Below, one piece after another: positions 1 to 6,031 of a stretch of DNA of 6,648 nucleotides. Source of the stretch: Patescibacteria group bacterium UBA6023 (GTDB taxonomy: Bacteria; Patescibacteriota; Minisyncoccia; Phycocordibacterales; UBA6899); NCBI GenBank assembly GCA_002429425.1, contig DIZR01000079.1, forward strand, positions 6,419-13,066, read 5' to 3'. Made by a program: the position numbers and the translations under genes. Below the pieces are notes generated by a model. It was not told the DNA's origin. It made no database searches and saw only the letters and a list, made by a program, of their open reading frames with translations. Numbering within the stretch: position 1 is the stretch's first letter; each line of letters opens with the position of its first letter.

Positions 1-143
1 TCCTTATCGTGATGTGTTTTATAAAAATTCAAAAATAAAAGAAAATCAAGTATCCCCACAATATCATTTCTTTCATAAAGAACCATTACGCCGTCTGATA
101 GAGAGGGGGTTGCTGTCTGTGGAACGAGGGGATAGAAATCCAC
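1..143 (-). CDS. Alternative minus-strand gene start, running off the left edge (partial)
   Basis: On the minus strand a GTG codon at 143-141 is preceded by AAGGAGG (plus-strand CCTCCTT, 150-156), a near-perfect Shine-Dalgarno at a spacing of six bases. The frame then stays open to the window edge, about 47 codons, beginning (M)DFYPLVPQTATPSLSDG. If real, it would be the next gene after thrS on the same strand, 125 bases downstream of the thrS stop. I do not recognise the peptide. It overlaps the plus-strand partial frame ending at 181, so the two calls are alternatives. The Shine-Dalgarno favours this one, while the protein-like look of the other frame argues against it. Confidence 0.27.
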   Translation of the reverse strand, partial: MDFYPLVPQTATPSLSDGVMVLYERNDIVGILDFLLFLNFYKTHHDK

Positions 144-181
144 GTGGAACCTCCTTCTTAATTAAAGTTCTTCTTTTGTGA
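2..181 (+). CDS. C-terminal end of an unidentified protein, possibly winged-helix (partial)
   Basis: A reading frame is open from the left edge and ends at TGA 179-181, giving 59 residues of a protein whose start lies outside the window. The last 30 residues contain PLRRLIERGLLSVERGD followed by NPRGTSFLI. This looks like the recognition helix, the hydrophobic 'GLL' turn and the beta-wing of a winged helix-turn-helix protein. The resemblance is by eye only, and no family is assigned. The gene would converge on thrS with an 88-base gap (182-269, counting the thrS stop edge), in which I see no convincing terminator. A competing minus-strand frame with a strong ribosome binding site covers the same bases, so only one of the two is likely to be real. 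The open length alone is not strong evidence in so short a stretch. Confidence 0.4.
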   Translation, partial: PYRDVFYKNSKIKENQVSPQYHFFHKEPLRRLIERGLLSVERGDRNPRGTSFLIKVLLL

Positions 182-268
182 GTATACGTTTATGAATGAT
201 ATCTGCAAGTGGCATGGAGTACGGTCTTGATTGCTCGCGGAGAAGGAAAACTATCCCAGTGATGTACG

Positions 269-2020
269 TTAGCGTGCTTTGTCGGTGATCTCTTTTGCAA
301 ATCGCGCAAGAAGTTCGTCGATGGAAAGTTGCCCTATCTTCCCATTGTCGCGAGATTCAAGTGTCACTCTTTTGTTGCCGACTTCCTCGTCACCAATAAC
401 AATAGTATAGGGAATACGCTCCAGTTTTACATTACGAATGCGTTTCCCAAGTGAGTCATTGTCGTGCATGAGTTTTACTCGGATGTCTTTTTCTTCGAGC
501 ATATCTGAAACCTGTTTTGCATATGCATAATGCGCTTCACCAATGGGAACGATGGCTACCTGTATCGGTGAAAGCCAGAGAGGAAAGTTGCCTCCAAGAT
601 GCTCGATGATTACGGAGAGGAATCGTTCGATCGAGCCCATGATGGCACAATGAATCATGACGACCGTTTCTTTTTCACCCTTTTCATTTGTGCATGTGAG
701 GTTGAAGTTCAGTGGTTGGTTGAAATCGAGTTGAATTGTAGCGATTTGCTGTGTGCGACCGATTGAGTCCTTTGCAATGAAGTCAATTTTTGGTCCGTAA
801 ATTGCCGCTTCACCCTTTCCGTCGATATAGTCCGTTACCCCACGTTTTTTCATAAGCGAAAGAATTGCATCTTCCGCCTTCTTCCATACTTCAGTGGTAC
901 CGAGGTATTTTTCAAAATGCTCTGGGTCATGACGTGAAAAACGTACACGCAAATTTGCAAATCCGAAAGTTTTATAAAATTGGTCGATGATGTCCCAAAT
1001 AATAAATACTTCATCCTCTATTTGATTTTCACGACAGAACACGTGTGCATCGTCCTGGGTGATAGCAAGTACACGCGAAAGTCCGGAGAGTTCACCAGAC
1101 TGCTCGTCACGATAAACCATCGTTGTTTCCGCATAACGCTCGGGCATGTCGCGGTAGCTTTTAGGGAATGCTGCGAATATCTGCGTATGATGTGGGCAGT
1201 TCATCGGTTTCATTGCATACTCACGGTCCTCGCGTGTCCTTACCTTAAAGAGATCGTCGGAATACTTATCCCAATGCCCTGATGTTTGATACAGCTCCTT
1301 TTTGGTGATGTGCGGAATAGTCACTTTTTGATATCCCTTTTTCTTGCGCATACTCCATACATAATCATTTAAGAGTTCACGGAGTATTGTGCCTTTTGGG
1401 GTCCAAAGAGGAAGACCTGCACCAACGAGGTCGGAGAAAACAAACAACCCAAGTTCTTTCCCAAGTTTGCGATGGTCGCGCTTCTTTGCTTCCTCAAGCA
1501 TTGTTTCGTATGCGCCGAGTTCTGCTTTTGTTTCGAATGCATACCCATAGATACGAGTAAGCATCGGGTTTTTTTCGTCACTGCGCCAATATGCACCAGC
1601 AATGCGGGTGAGGGTGAATGCGTCGGCATGCACTTCACTGGTATTTGTAACATGTCCACCCTTACAAAGGTCGGTAAAATCACCCAATGTATAGGCAGTG
1701 AGTATTTTTCCTTCTTCCGCATACTCATGTAATAATTCCATTTTAAAAGGTTGCGATGCAAAAAGTTTTACTCCTTCTTCCGTCGTAATCTCGCGCCCCG
1801 TCATCACAAGCTTTTGATTGATGAATTTGCGCATCGATTTTTCGAATGATTTCAAATCGTCTGGGGTGGGGGCTTTGGTGAATAGAAAATCATAATAGAA
1901 TCCATCATCAGTAACAGGTCCAATACCCATTTTGACGTTTGGGTCGAATTCGCGCGCCGCCATTGCAAGTAAGTGTGCAAAAGTGTGGCGAATATTGTGA
2001 AGTTTCTCATTCTTATCCAT
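269..2020 (-). CDS. thrS: Threonyl-tRNA synthetase lacking the N-terminal TGS domain
   Basis: This class II aminoacyl-tRNA synthetase attaches threonine to tRNA-Thr in the cytoplasm. It has 583 residues, against about 640 in typical bacterial ThrRS. The editing domain (about 1-165) starts at once with the HxxxH motif (H12, H16) and has the partner LCKGGH (C119, H123), which usually reads CRGPH. The catalytic core (about 190-480) carries motif 1 around GLPLWTPKG, the motif 2 region YRDEQSGELSGLSRV, motif 3 GSIERF (R466), and the zinc/threonine ligands C275, H326 and H457. The anticodon-binding domain occupies about 485-583 (LSPIQVAIVPI, then GKRIR). The ATG at 2020 is the only plausible start, because an in-frame TAA lies eight codons upstream (2042-2044). 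The missing TGS domain is therefore real in this sequence. No T-box leader is present. There is no clear Shine-Dalgarno, only a GAG nine bases before the start. It is divergent from the lipoprotein gene. Confidence 0.97.
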   Translation of the reverse strand: MDKNEKLHNIRHTFAHLLAMAAREFDPNVKMGIGPVTDDGFYYDFLFTKAPTPDDLKSFEKSMRKFINQKLVMTGREITTEEGVKLFASQPFKMELLHEYAEEGKILTAYTLGDFTDLCKGGHVTNTSEVHADAFTLTRIAGAYWRSDEKNPMLTRIYGYAFETKAELGAYETMLEEAKKRDHRKLGKELGLFVFSDLVGAGLPLWTPKGTILRELLNDYVWSMRKKKGYQKVTIPHITKKELYQTSGHWDKYSDDLFKVRTREDREYAMKPMNCPHHTQIFAAFPKSYRDMPERYAETTMVYRDEQSGELSGLSRVLAITQDDAHVFCRENQIEDEVFIIWDIIDQFYKTFGFANLRVRFSRHDPEHFEKYLGTTEVWKKAEDAILSLMKKRGVTDYIDGKGEAAIYGPKIDFIAKDSIGRTQQIATIQLDFNQPLNFNLTCTNEKGEKETVVMIHCAIMGSIERFLSVIIEHLGGNFPLWLSPIQVAIVPIGEAHYAYAKQVSDMLEEKDIRVKLMHDNDSLGKRIRNVKLERIPYTIVIGDEEVGNKRVTLESRDNGKIGQLSIDELLARFAKEITDKAR

Positions 2021-2026
2021 TTGGCT

Positions 2027-2054
2027 ATTCTCGCATTTTATTTACTATTCGCAA
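2027..2054 (-). promoter_or_regulatory. Candidate thrS promoter, extended -10, near-leaderless
   Basis: Reading the minus strand, TGC (2035-2033) is followed by GAGAAT (2032-2027), a four-of-six match to TATAAT with an extended -10 TGn element. Six bases then lead to the ATG. A TTGCGA (2054-2049) lies 16 bases upstream as a possible -35. The spacing copies that of dnaE and rnhB, which is the main reason to take it seriously. The missing first T is a real weakness. An alternative -10 is TAAAAT (RC of 2034-2039 region, 17 bases before the ATG) with a poor -35, which would give a leader of about ten bases. Confidence 0.3.
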
Positions 2055-2069
2055 AGGGTATTAAGTGTA

Positions 2070-2098
2070 TTGACTTATTGTTTTAAAAATGTTATAAT
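2070..2098 (+). promoter_or_regulatory. Strong sigma70-type promoter of the lipoprotein gene
   Basis: TTGACT (2070-2075) and a perfect TATAAT (2093-2098) are separated by exactly 17 bases, the consensus spacing. Transcription should start near 2105, leaving a leader of about 43 bases that is rich in U, including nine T in a row at 2118-2126. It is the best promoter match in the window. A five-base dyad, TAAGT-N6-ACTTA (2062-2077), overlaps the -35 box. Confidence 0.82.
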
Positions 2099-2134
2099 CT
2101 CTATAGTTTCACCATCATTTTTTTTTAACTTTTT

Positions 2135-2141
2135 GAAGGAG
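2135..2141 (+). promoter_or_regulatory. Strong Shine-Dalgarno that fixes the lipoprotein start
   Basis: GAAGGAG ends six bases before the ATG at 2148. It decides in favour of this start over the upstream in-frame TTG at 2070, which is itself the -35 box of the promoter. It is the only strong ribosome binding site in front of a complete gene in this window. Confidence 0.85.
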
Positions 2142-2147
2142 TTTGAA

Positions 2148-2471
2148 ATGAAAATCATTCACGTCTTGCTCGTTTCCATTACCATGCTTACGTTATTGGG
2201 GTGCGAGCCGAAGACAGAGTCCAAGCAAGTGCAAGTATTGCAAGTTCCAGACTTGGGGGGCTATACCATCCTTGCCTACATGGATGAAAAAAATAAGGTG
2301 GTGACTTTGTATAAAGGCGCTGGGGTTGTATGTATTGAAAATGCTATTCATAAGTATCCCGCTACTGGAAATAATGCAGCCTTTAGTTGCTGGGATGTTG
2401 ATGTGGCACCACAGAAACTTCAAGTACTTACTAAAAATTACAAAGAAATGAAGTACGTTCCAATTCAATAA
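2148..2471 (+). CDS. Small predicted lipoprotein of unknown function
   Basis: A 107-residue protein with a clear lipoprotein signal peptide: a short basic start (MK), a hydrophobic stretch at residues 3-17, and a lipobox LLGC with the modified cysteine at C19. After cleavage it should be anchored in a membrane facing outward through diacylglycerol on C19. The mature part of 89 residues begins CEPKTESKQ, a polar tether, followed by a region with beta-strand character (GGYTILAYMD, KVVTLYKGAGVVC). It has two more cysteines, C62 and C81, which could form a disulfide. A WDVDV stretch follows C81. I recognise no family. The start is set by the Shine-Dalgarno at 2135-2141 and a promoter at 2070-2098. 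The gene forms its own transcription unit between thrS and dnaE, closed by two hairpins, which fits either a lineage-specific gene or an acquired one. A function cannot be inferred from its neighbours. Confidence 0.83.
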   Translation: MKIIHVLLVSITMLTLLGCEPKTESKQVQVLQVPDLGGYTILAYMDEKNKVVTLYKGAGVVCIENAIHKYPATGNNAAFSCWDVDVAPQKLQVLTKNYKEMKYVPIQ

Positions 2472-2488
2472 TGTTGGCAGTTGTCATG

Positions 2489-2522
2489 CTGGGTTACCTC
2501 CAAAAGGTACCCGGTTTTTTAT
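2489..2522 (+). terminator. Rho-independent terminator of the lipoprotein gene
   Basis: The left arm CTGGGTTACCT (2489-2499) pairs with AGGTACCCGG (2505-2514), giving ten pairs including one T-G pair and one bulged T. The loop has five bases. Six T follow directly (2515-2520). The hairpin begins 17 bases after the stop codon. The minus strand has no T-run after it, so it works for the plus strand only. Confidence 0.82.
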
Positions 2523-2533
2523 TGCAGAAATTT

Positions 2534-2579
2534 AATACACTCTACTTGGGTGTCGGGTTCCCAAGTAGAGTGTATTTTT
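2534..2579. terminator. Perfect 17-bp hairpin between convergent genes, likely bidirectional terminator
   Basis: AATACACTCTACTTGGG (2534-2550) and CCCAAGTAGAGTGTATT (2560-2576) are perfect reverse complements around a nine-base loop. On the plus strand the arm runs into five T (2575-2579), so it can act as a second terminator for the lipoprotein gene. On the minus strand the stem starts one base after the dnaE stop codon (2580-2578), where it can end dnaE transcription or protect its 3' end. The U-tract on that side is poor (AAATTT). The stem is A/T-rich at its base and not strongly GC-rich. Confidence 0.72.
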
Positions 2580-5500
2580 AGAGGGCTTTTACTTTTTCGG
2601 CGATGATTGAAGGGGCGTCATTGCGACGAGAGAATTTCCCTTTGATTGCGACGCACATGTCAGGACCAATCAACTCTTTTATTTCGGTGTAGGTGCGGGG
2701 GAATACGACAACTTCGATAGAGCCGGAAAAGTCAGCAATACGCAAGAATGCCATGTGCTCATTTTTCTTTGTAATGACGATTTTATGTTCTTCGATAATG
2801 CCGGCAATAACGATGCCCATGCCGTCTCGCGTGTCCTCATTTGCTTGTTTGATATTTACACCACTTTTTTCTAATTTTTCACGGTGCTTATCGAGTGGAT
2901 GCCCGGAAATATAGAGTCCCAGTAGCTCTTTCTCCCATGCAAGCTTTGACTCTATTGAGATTTCTGGTGCGGGACGTAGCCGTAACCGTGGAAGAGCTTT
3001 TGCGTCAGTGATGACTGAGAAGAGTGATACTTGGTTGCTCAGTTTTTGTTTCGCATATTCTTTGTGGTATTCAAGCGCCTCATCAATATTGTGAAGTAGT
3101 GCTCCACGTTCCTCGCCTAACGTATCAAATGCTCCAGAGCGAATAAGCGATTCAAGAGACTTTTTATTTAAGTCTTTATGGCTCACACGCTCGAGAAAGT
3201 TTCCAAATGAAACATAAGGGCCGTTCATTTCACGCTCATCAATGATAGCTTGCGCAATGGGTTCGCCAAGATTTTTGATCGTATAAAGCCCAAAACGGAT
3301 CTGGTCTTTTTCTGAGCGTAACGTCTCGGCTTTTTGCATTGCTTGATGCTCAATGCCGTCGGTGTGTGCTTCGGGTAATGCGATACCCATTTTTTCTCGA
3401 TGACTTCTACTTTTGATAACGGTAAAATGATTTTGACTCAAGTTGATGTCAGGTGGGAGTACGGGAATTGCCATACGCTTACATTCGGTGATGATCTCAG
3501 AAATTTTTTCCGTGTCACCTTCTTCCGCGGTGAGTACGGCAGTCATGTATTCACCGGGGTATGTTGATTTCATGTATGCGGTTTGGTATGCGACACGACC
3601 ATAACACGCAGCATGCGCTTTGTTGAATCCGTAACCTTGAAATGGTTCAAACAGTGTCCAAATTTTCTCCGCCTCAGGGGCACTTATTTGGCTATGCTTC
3701 AAACATCCATCGACAAAAATCTTGTGTTGCTTTGCCATTTCTGCGGGAATCTTTTTCCCCACTGCTTTACGGAATTTATCCACCTCTCCCCAGTCGTATC
3801 CAGCAAGTTCAATGGCAGTATAGAGAAGGTCATCTTGATAGACGAGGAGTCCATATGTTTTATCCAGAAACTTTTTCATTTTTGGGTGATAGTAGACAAC
3901 ATCATGTCTGCCATGTTTGCGTGCAACATATTCATCGATGGTCTGCATCGGTCCTGGGCGATACAGGGCAACCATGGCGTTGATGTCATGAATGCGATTT
4001 GGCTTGAGTTCCATGAGTGACTTGGTCATTCCAGAACCATTTAATTGAAAGAGTCCGATCGTCTCGCCTCGTGCGAGCATCATGAATGTCTTCTTGTCAT
4101 CGAAAGGAATTTTTTCGATATTTACGGCAATGTCATGATTGAGTTTAACTAAACGAACTGCCTCACCCAATATTGCAAGGTTACGAATACCAAGGAAGTC
4201 GAATTTGAGGAGTCCCGCATCTTCGACGGAGTACATATCGTACTGGGTGATCACCTTGCCACCTTTGGGGTCAAATTGTGTTGGAACAAAGTCATTGAGG
4301 GGGGTTGGAGAGATGACGACACCCGCAGCGTGGACGGAGACGTGACGCACACAACCTTCAAGCTTTTTCGCGAGGTCGATAATTTCTCGAGTTTCCATGT
4401 CGGTGTTGTAGAGCTTTTTTAAGTCTGGCTCGAGTTCCATTGCGTGCTCAAGCGTCATTGGGAATCCTTGTGAGCCAACAGGTATCATTTTAGAAATTTT
4501 GTCTCCAACATCGTAAGGCTTTCCGAGGGCTCGTGCAACGTCGCGTACCGCTCCGCGTGCCATCATTGTTCCAAAGGTACCAATTTGCGCCACTTTATCG
4601 GCACCAAACTTCCGTTTCGCATATTCGAGGACTTCCTCACGACGATTATCGGCAAAATCCATGTCGATATCCGGCGCAGAGGGACGGAATGGGTTCAGGA
4701 AACGCTCGAAGGGGAGTTGGAATTCAAGTGGGTCGACGTTCGTGATTCCGGTGAGGTATGTCACGAGTGATCCTGCTGCAGATCCACGGACTGTTGTATA
4801 AATTCCCGCTTCACGTGCAAATCGCAGAAGATCTGCAACAACCAAGAAGTACGGAGAATATCCTTTGTTTTTGATAACCTCGAGTTCATATTCAAGTCGC
4901 TCAATCAAGGTCGGGGATTTGGTGAGTTCACGAAATGCAATGCCATCGTATGCAAGTCTCCGGAGTTCATCATCGGCGTTGTCACCATTTTTGTATTCAA
5001 TGTGCGGAAAAACCCATTTTCCAAGTTCAAGTTCGATATCACACATCGCTGCGACTTTCATTGTATTTGCAACTGCCTCGGGAATGTCGCGGAAATTTTC
5101 TAGTGCTTCTTCAGTGGAGATGAGGTGGTATGCACCTTCACCACTAAAGATTCCCGTGTCGTTCACATCGGTGTTCGTCGAAATTGCAACAAGTGTTTTG
5201 TGCGCGCGCGAATCATCGGGGTGAATGTAGTGGGAGTCTTGTGTTGCGACGAGCGGGATGTCGAGCTTTTTCGCGAGCATGATGAGTGTGCTTCTCCATC
5301 GCGCGAAGTCTTCAACCTCAGGGTGATGCATTATTTCGATAAAATAATTTTCTTTCCCAAAAATTTCTTGATGCTCGCGAATGACTTCTTCTGCGCGCTC
5401 GAGGTCGTTACTGCGAAGTATCGCGCGACCGAGCTCACCCGCAGGACATCCCGAAAGTGCGATGATTCCTTCGGAGTACATGCTTAAAATATCCCTATCC

Positions 5501-5886
5501 ATACGAGGTTTATAGTAATATCCTTCAATATGTGCGGCAGTGGTGAGACGCACAAGATTGCGGTAACCATCTGCGTTTTTTGCCAGAAGGGTGAGGTGGA
5601 AACGCTTATTATCGATGCCAGATTCCTTATCGAGTCGTGAACGATTCGCGACGTATGCTTCGACACCGATGATGGGTTTTATTCCTGCGTCCTTACATGC
5701 TTTGTAGAATTCAATCGCACCGTACATAGCGCCGTGATCGGTAAGTGCGATGGCACTCATGCCAAGTTCTTTTGCGCGGTCGACCATTTTATCTACCTTC
5801 GAAAGCCCATCGAGGAGAGAGAAGTGCGAGTGGGTATGCAGGTGGACGAATTCAATTTTCTTTTCATCTTTAGTAAGGACACTCAT
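2578..5886 (-). CDS. dnaE: DNA polymerase III alpha subunit (DnaE)
   Basis: The C-family replicative polymerase, which extends DNA at the fork. It has 1102 residues, against 1160 in E. coli. The PHP domain (about 12-290) keeps the likely metal ligands: HLHTH (H17, H19), D26, TDH (H51), GVEAY (E76), H97, SGCPAGE (C147) and QDSH (D217, H219). It may therefore proofread by itself. The palm has PDIDMDF, giving D408 and D410, and KFDFLG, giving D563, which together match the catalytic triad. Further motifs are LYRPGPM (642-647), VYQDD (682-686), FNKAHAACYG (754-763) and a helix-hairpin-helix ending SGAFDTLG (917-924). QVSLF (952-956) fits the sliding-clamp binding motif. The OB fold (about 1024-1098) ends the protein, so no tau-binding C-terminal domain follows. 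About 40 residues before IRFGLYTIKNLG (863-874) look inserted. The ATG at 5886 sits at the family start and has no Shine-Dalgarno. It is divergent from rnhB. Confidence 0.98.
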   Translation of the reverse strand: MSVLTKDEKKIEFVHLHTHSHFSLLDGLSKVDKMVDRAKELGMSAIALTDHGAMYGAIEFYKACKDAGIKPIIGVEAYVANRSRLDKESGIDNKRFHLTLLAKNADGYRNLVRLTTAAHIEGYYYKPRMDRDILSMYSEGIIALSGCPAGELGRAILRSNDLERAEEVIREHQEIFGKENYFIEIMHHPEVEDFARWRSTLIMLAKKLDIPLVATQDSHYIHPDDSRAHKTLVAISTNTDVNDTGIFSGEGAYHLISTEEALENFRDIPEAVANTMKVAAMCDIELELGKWVFPHIEYKNGDNADDELRRLAYDGIAFRELTKSPTLIERLEYELEVIKNKGYSPYFLVVADLLRFAREAGIYTTVRGSAAGSLVTYLTGITNVDPLEFQLPFERFLNPFRPSAPDIDMDFADNRREEVLEYAKRKFGADKVAQIGTFGTMMARGAVRDVARALGKPYDVGDKISKMIPVGSQGFPMTLEHAMELEPDLKKLYNTDMETREIIDLAKKLEGCVRHVSVHAAGVVISPTPLNDFVPTQFDPKGGKVITQYDMYSVEDAGLLKFDFLGIRNLAILGEAVRLVKLNHDIAVNIEKIPFDDKKTFMMLARGETIGLFQLNGSGMTKSLMELKPNRIHDINAMVALYRPGPMQTIDEYVARKHGRHDVVYYHPKMKKFLDKTYGLLVYQDDLLYTAIELAGYDWGEVDKFRKAVGKKIPAEMAKQHKIFVDGCLKHSQISAPEAEKIWTLFEPFQGYGFNKAHAACYGRVAYQTAYMKSTYPGEYMTAVLTAEEGDTEKISEIITECKRMAIPVLPPDINLSQNHFTVIKSRSHREKMGIALPEAHTDGIEHQAMQKAETLRSEKDQIRFGLYTIKNLGEPIAQAIIDEREMNGPYVSFGNFLERVSHKDLNKKSLESLIRSGAFDTLGEERGALLHNIDEALEYHKEYAKQKLSNQVSLFSVITDAKALPRLRLRPAPEISIESKLAWEKELLGLYISGHPLDKHREKLEKSGVNIKQANEDTRDGMGIVIAGIIEEHKIVITKKNEHMAFLRIADFSGSIEVVVFPRTYTEIKELIGPDMCVAIKGKFSRRNDAPSIIAEKVKAL

Positions 5887-5892
5887 GTGTTG

Positions 5893-5901
5893 AGTATAGC
5901 A
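5893..5901 (-). promoter_or_regulatory. dnaE promoter, extended -10, predicted leaderless transcript
   Basis: Reading the minus strand, TGC (5901-5899) precedes TATACT (5898-5893), an extended -10 with five of six consensus bases. Only CAACAC separates it from the ATG at 5886, so RNA synthesis should start at or within a base of the start codon. No good -35 lies 16-18 bases upstream, which is common for extended -10 promoters. No Shine-Dalgarno is present. Confidence 0.62.
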
Positions 5902-5939
5902 AATTCAAAAGCAACGTGTGCTTCTCAAGTCCTGTGGAT

Positions 5940-5961
5940 ATGTGTCTTAATTACGATACAT
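5940..5961. promoter_or_regulatory. Operator-like inverted repeat between dnaE and rnhB
   Basis: ATGTGTC (5940-5946) and GATACAT (5955-5961) flank an AT-rich centre. Nine of the eleven base positions in each half pair with their partner, so 18 of 22 bases are symmetric. It lies in the shared 145-base region, about 55-75 bases upstream of dnaE and 70-90 upstream of rnhB, where a regulator could affect both promoters. No known operator is recognised, and a dyad of this size can occur by chance. Confidence 0.25.
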
Positions 5962-5995
5962 TTTTCGATGGAGCAAAATGATAGAATTTTTTGCA

Positions 5996-6025
5996 TTGTT
6001 TTTTATTTTCGTAAGAAGATATACT
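5996..6025 (+). promoter_or_regulatory. rnhB promoter, predicted leaderless transcript
   Basis: TATACT (6020-6025) is followed by ATAAAC and then the ATG at 6032, the same six-base spacing as for dnaE. A partial -35, TTGTTT (5996-6001), lies 18 bases upstream. The predicted start of transcription is at or next to the ATG. There is no Shine-Dalgarno. A second TATAAA (6025-6030) is too close to the ATG to be the -10. Confidence 0.58.
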
Positions 6026-6031
6026 ATAAAC

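Noticed and set aside
68..82. TTCTTT-CAT-AAAGAA inverted repeat
   Set aside because: The stem is six AT-rich pairs with a three-base loop inside a likely coding frame; this is expected by chance.
1369..1761. Second minus-strand frame inside thrS
   Set aside because: It is a shadow of thrS in another frame; the thrS frame carries all conserved motifs across the region.
2118..2126. Nine-T run in the lipoprotein leader as a terminator or attenuator
   Set aside because: No hairpin lies before it, since transcription starts only about 13 bases upstream.
2070..2147. Longer form of the lipoprotein starting at TTG 2070
   Set aside because: The TTG is the -35 box and the extension runs through the -10 and the transcript start. 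It would also place 26 residues before a clean lipoprotein signal peptide.
2021..2147. T-box or other riboswitch in front of thrS
   Set aside because: Only 127 bases separate it from the divergent gene, and there is no T-box sequence, specifier hairpin or terminator.
3300..3417. Intein in dnaE
   Set aside because: The extra segment is only about 40 residues, lacks splicing motifs, and is not at a catalytic motif.
3583..4020. Plus-strand open frames inside dnaE (also near 4865-5224 and 5125-5487)
   Set aside because: They are antisense to a well-conserved gene, have no ribosome binding site, and give low-complexity or cysteine-rich products.
5978..6031. Longer form of RNase HII starting at ATG 5978
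   Set aside because: The added 18 residues are hydrophobic and unlike the family, and the bases are better explained as promoter.
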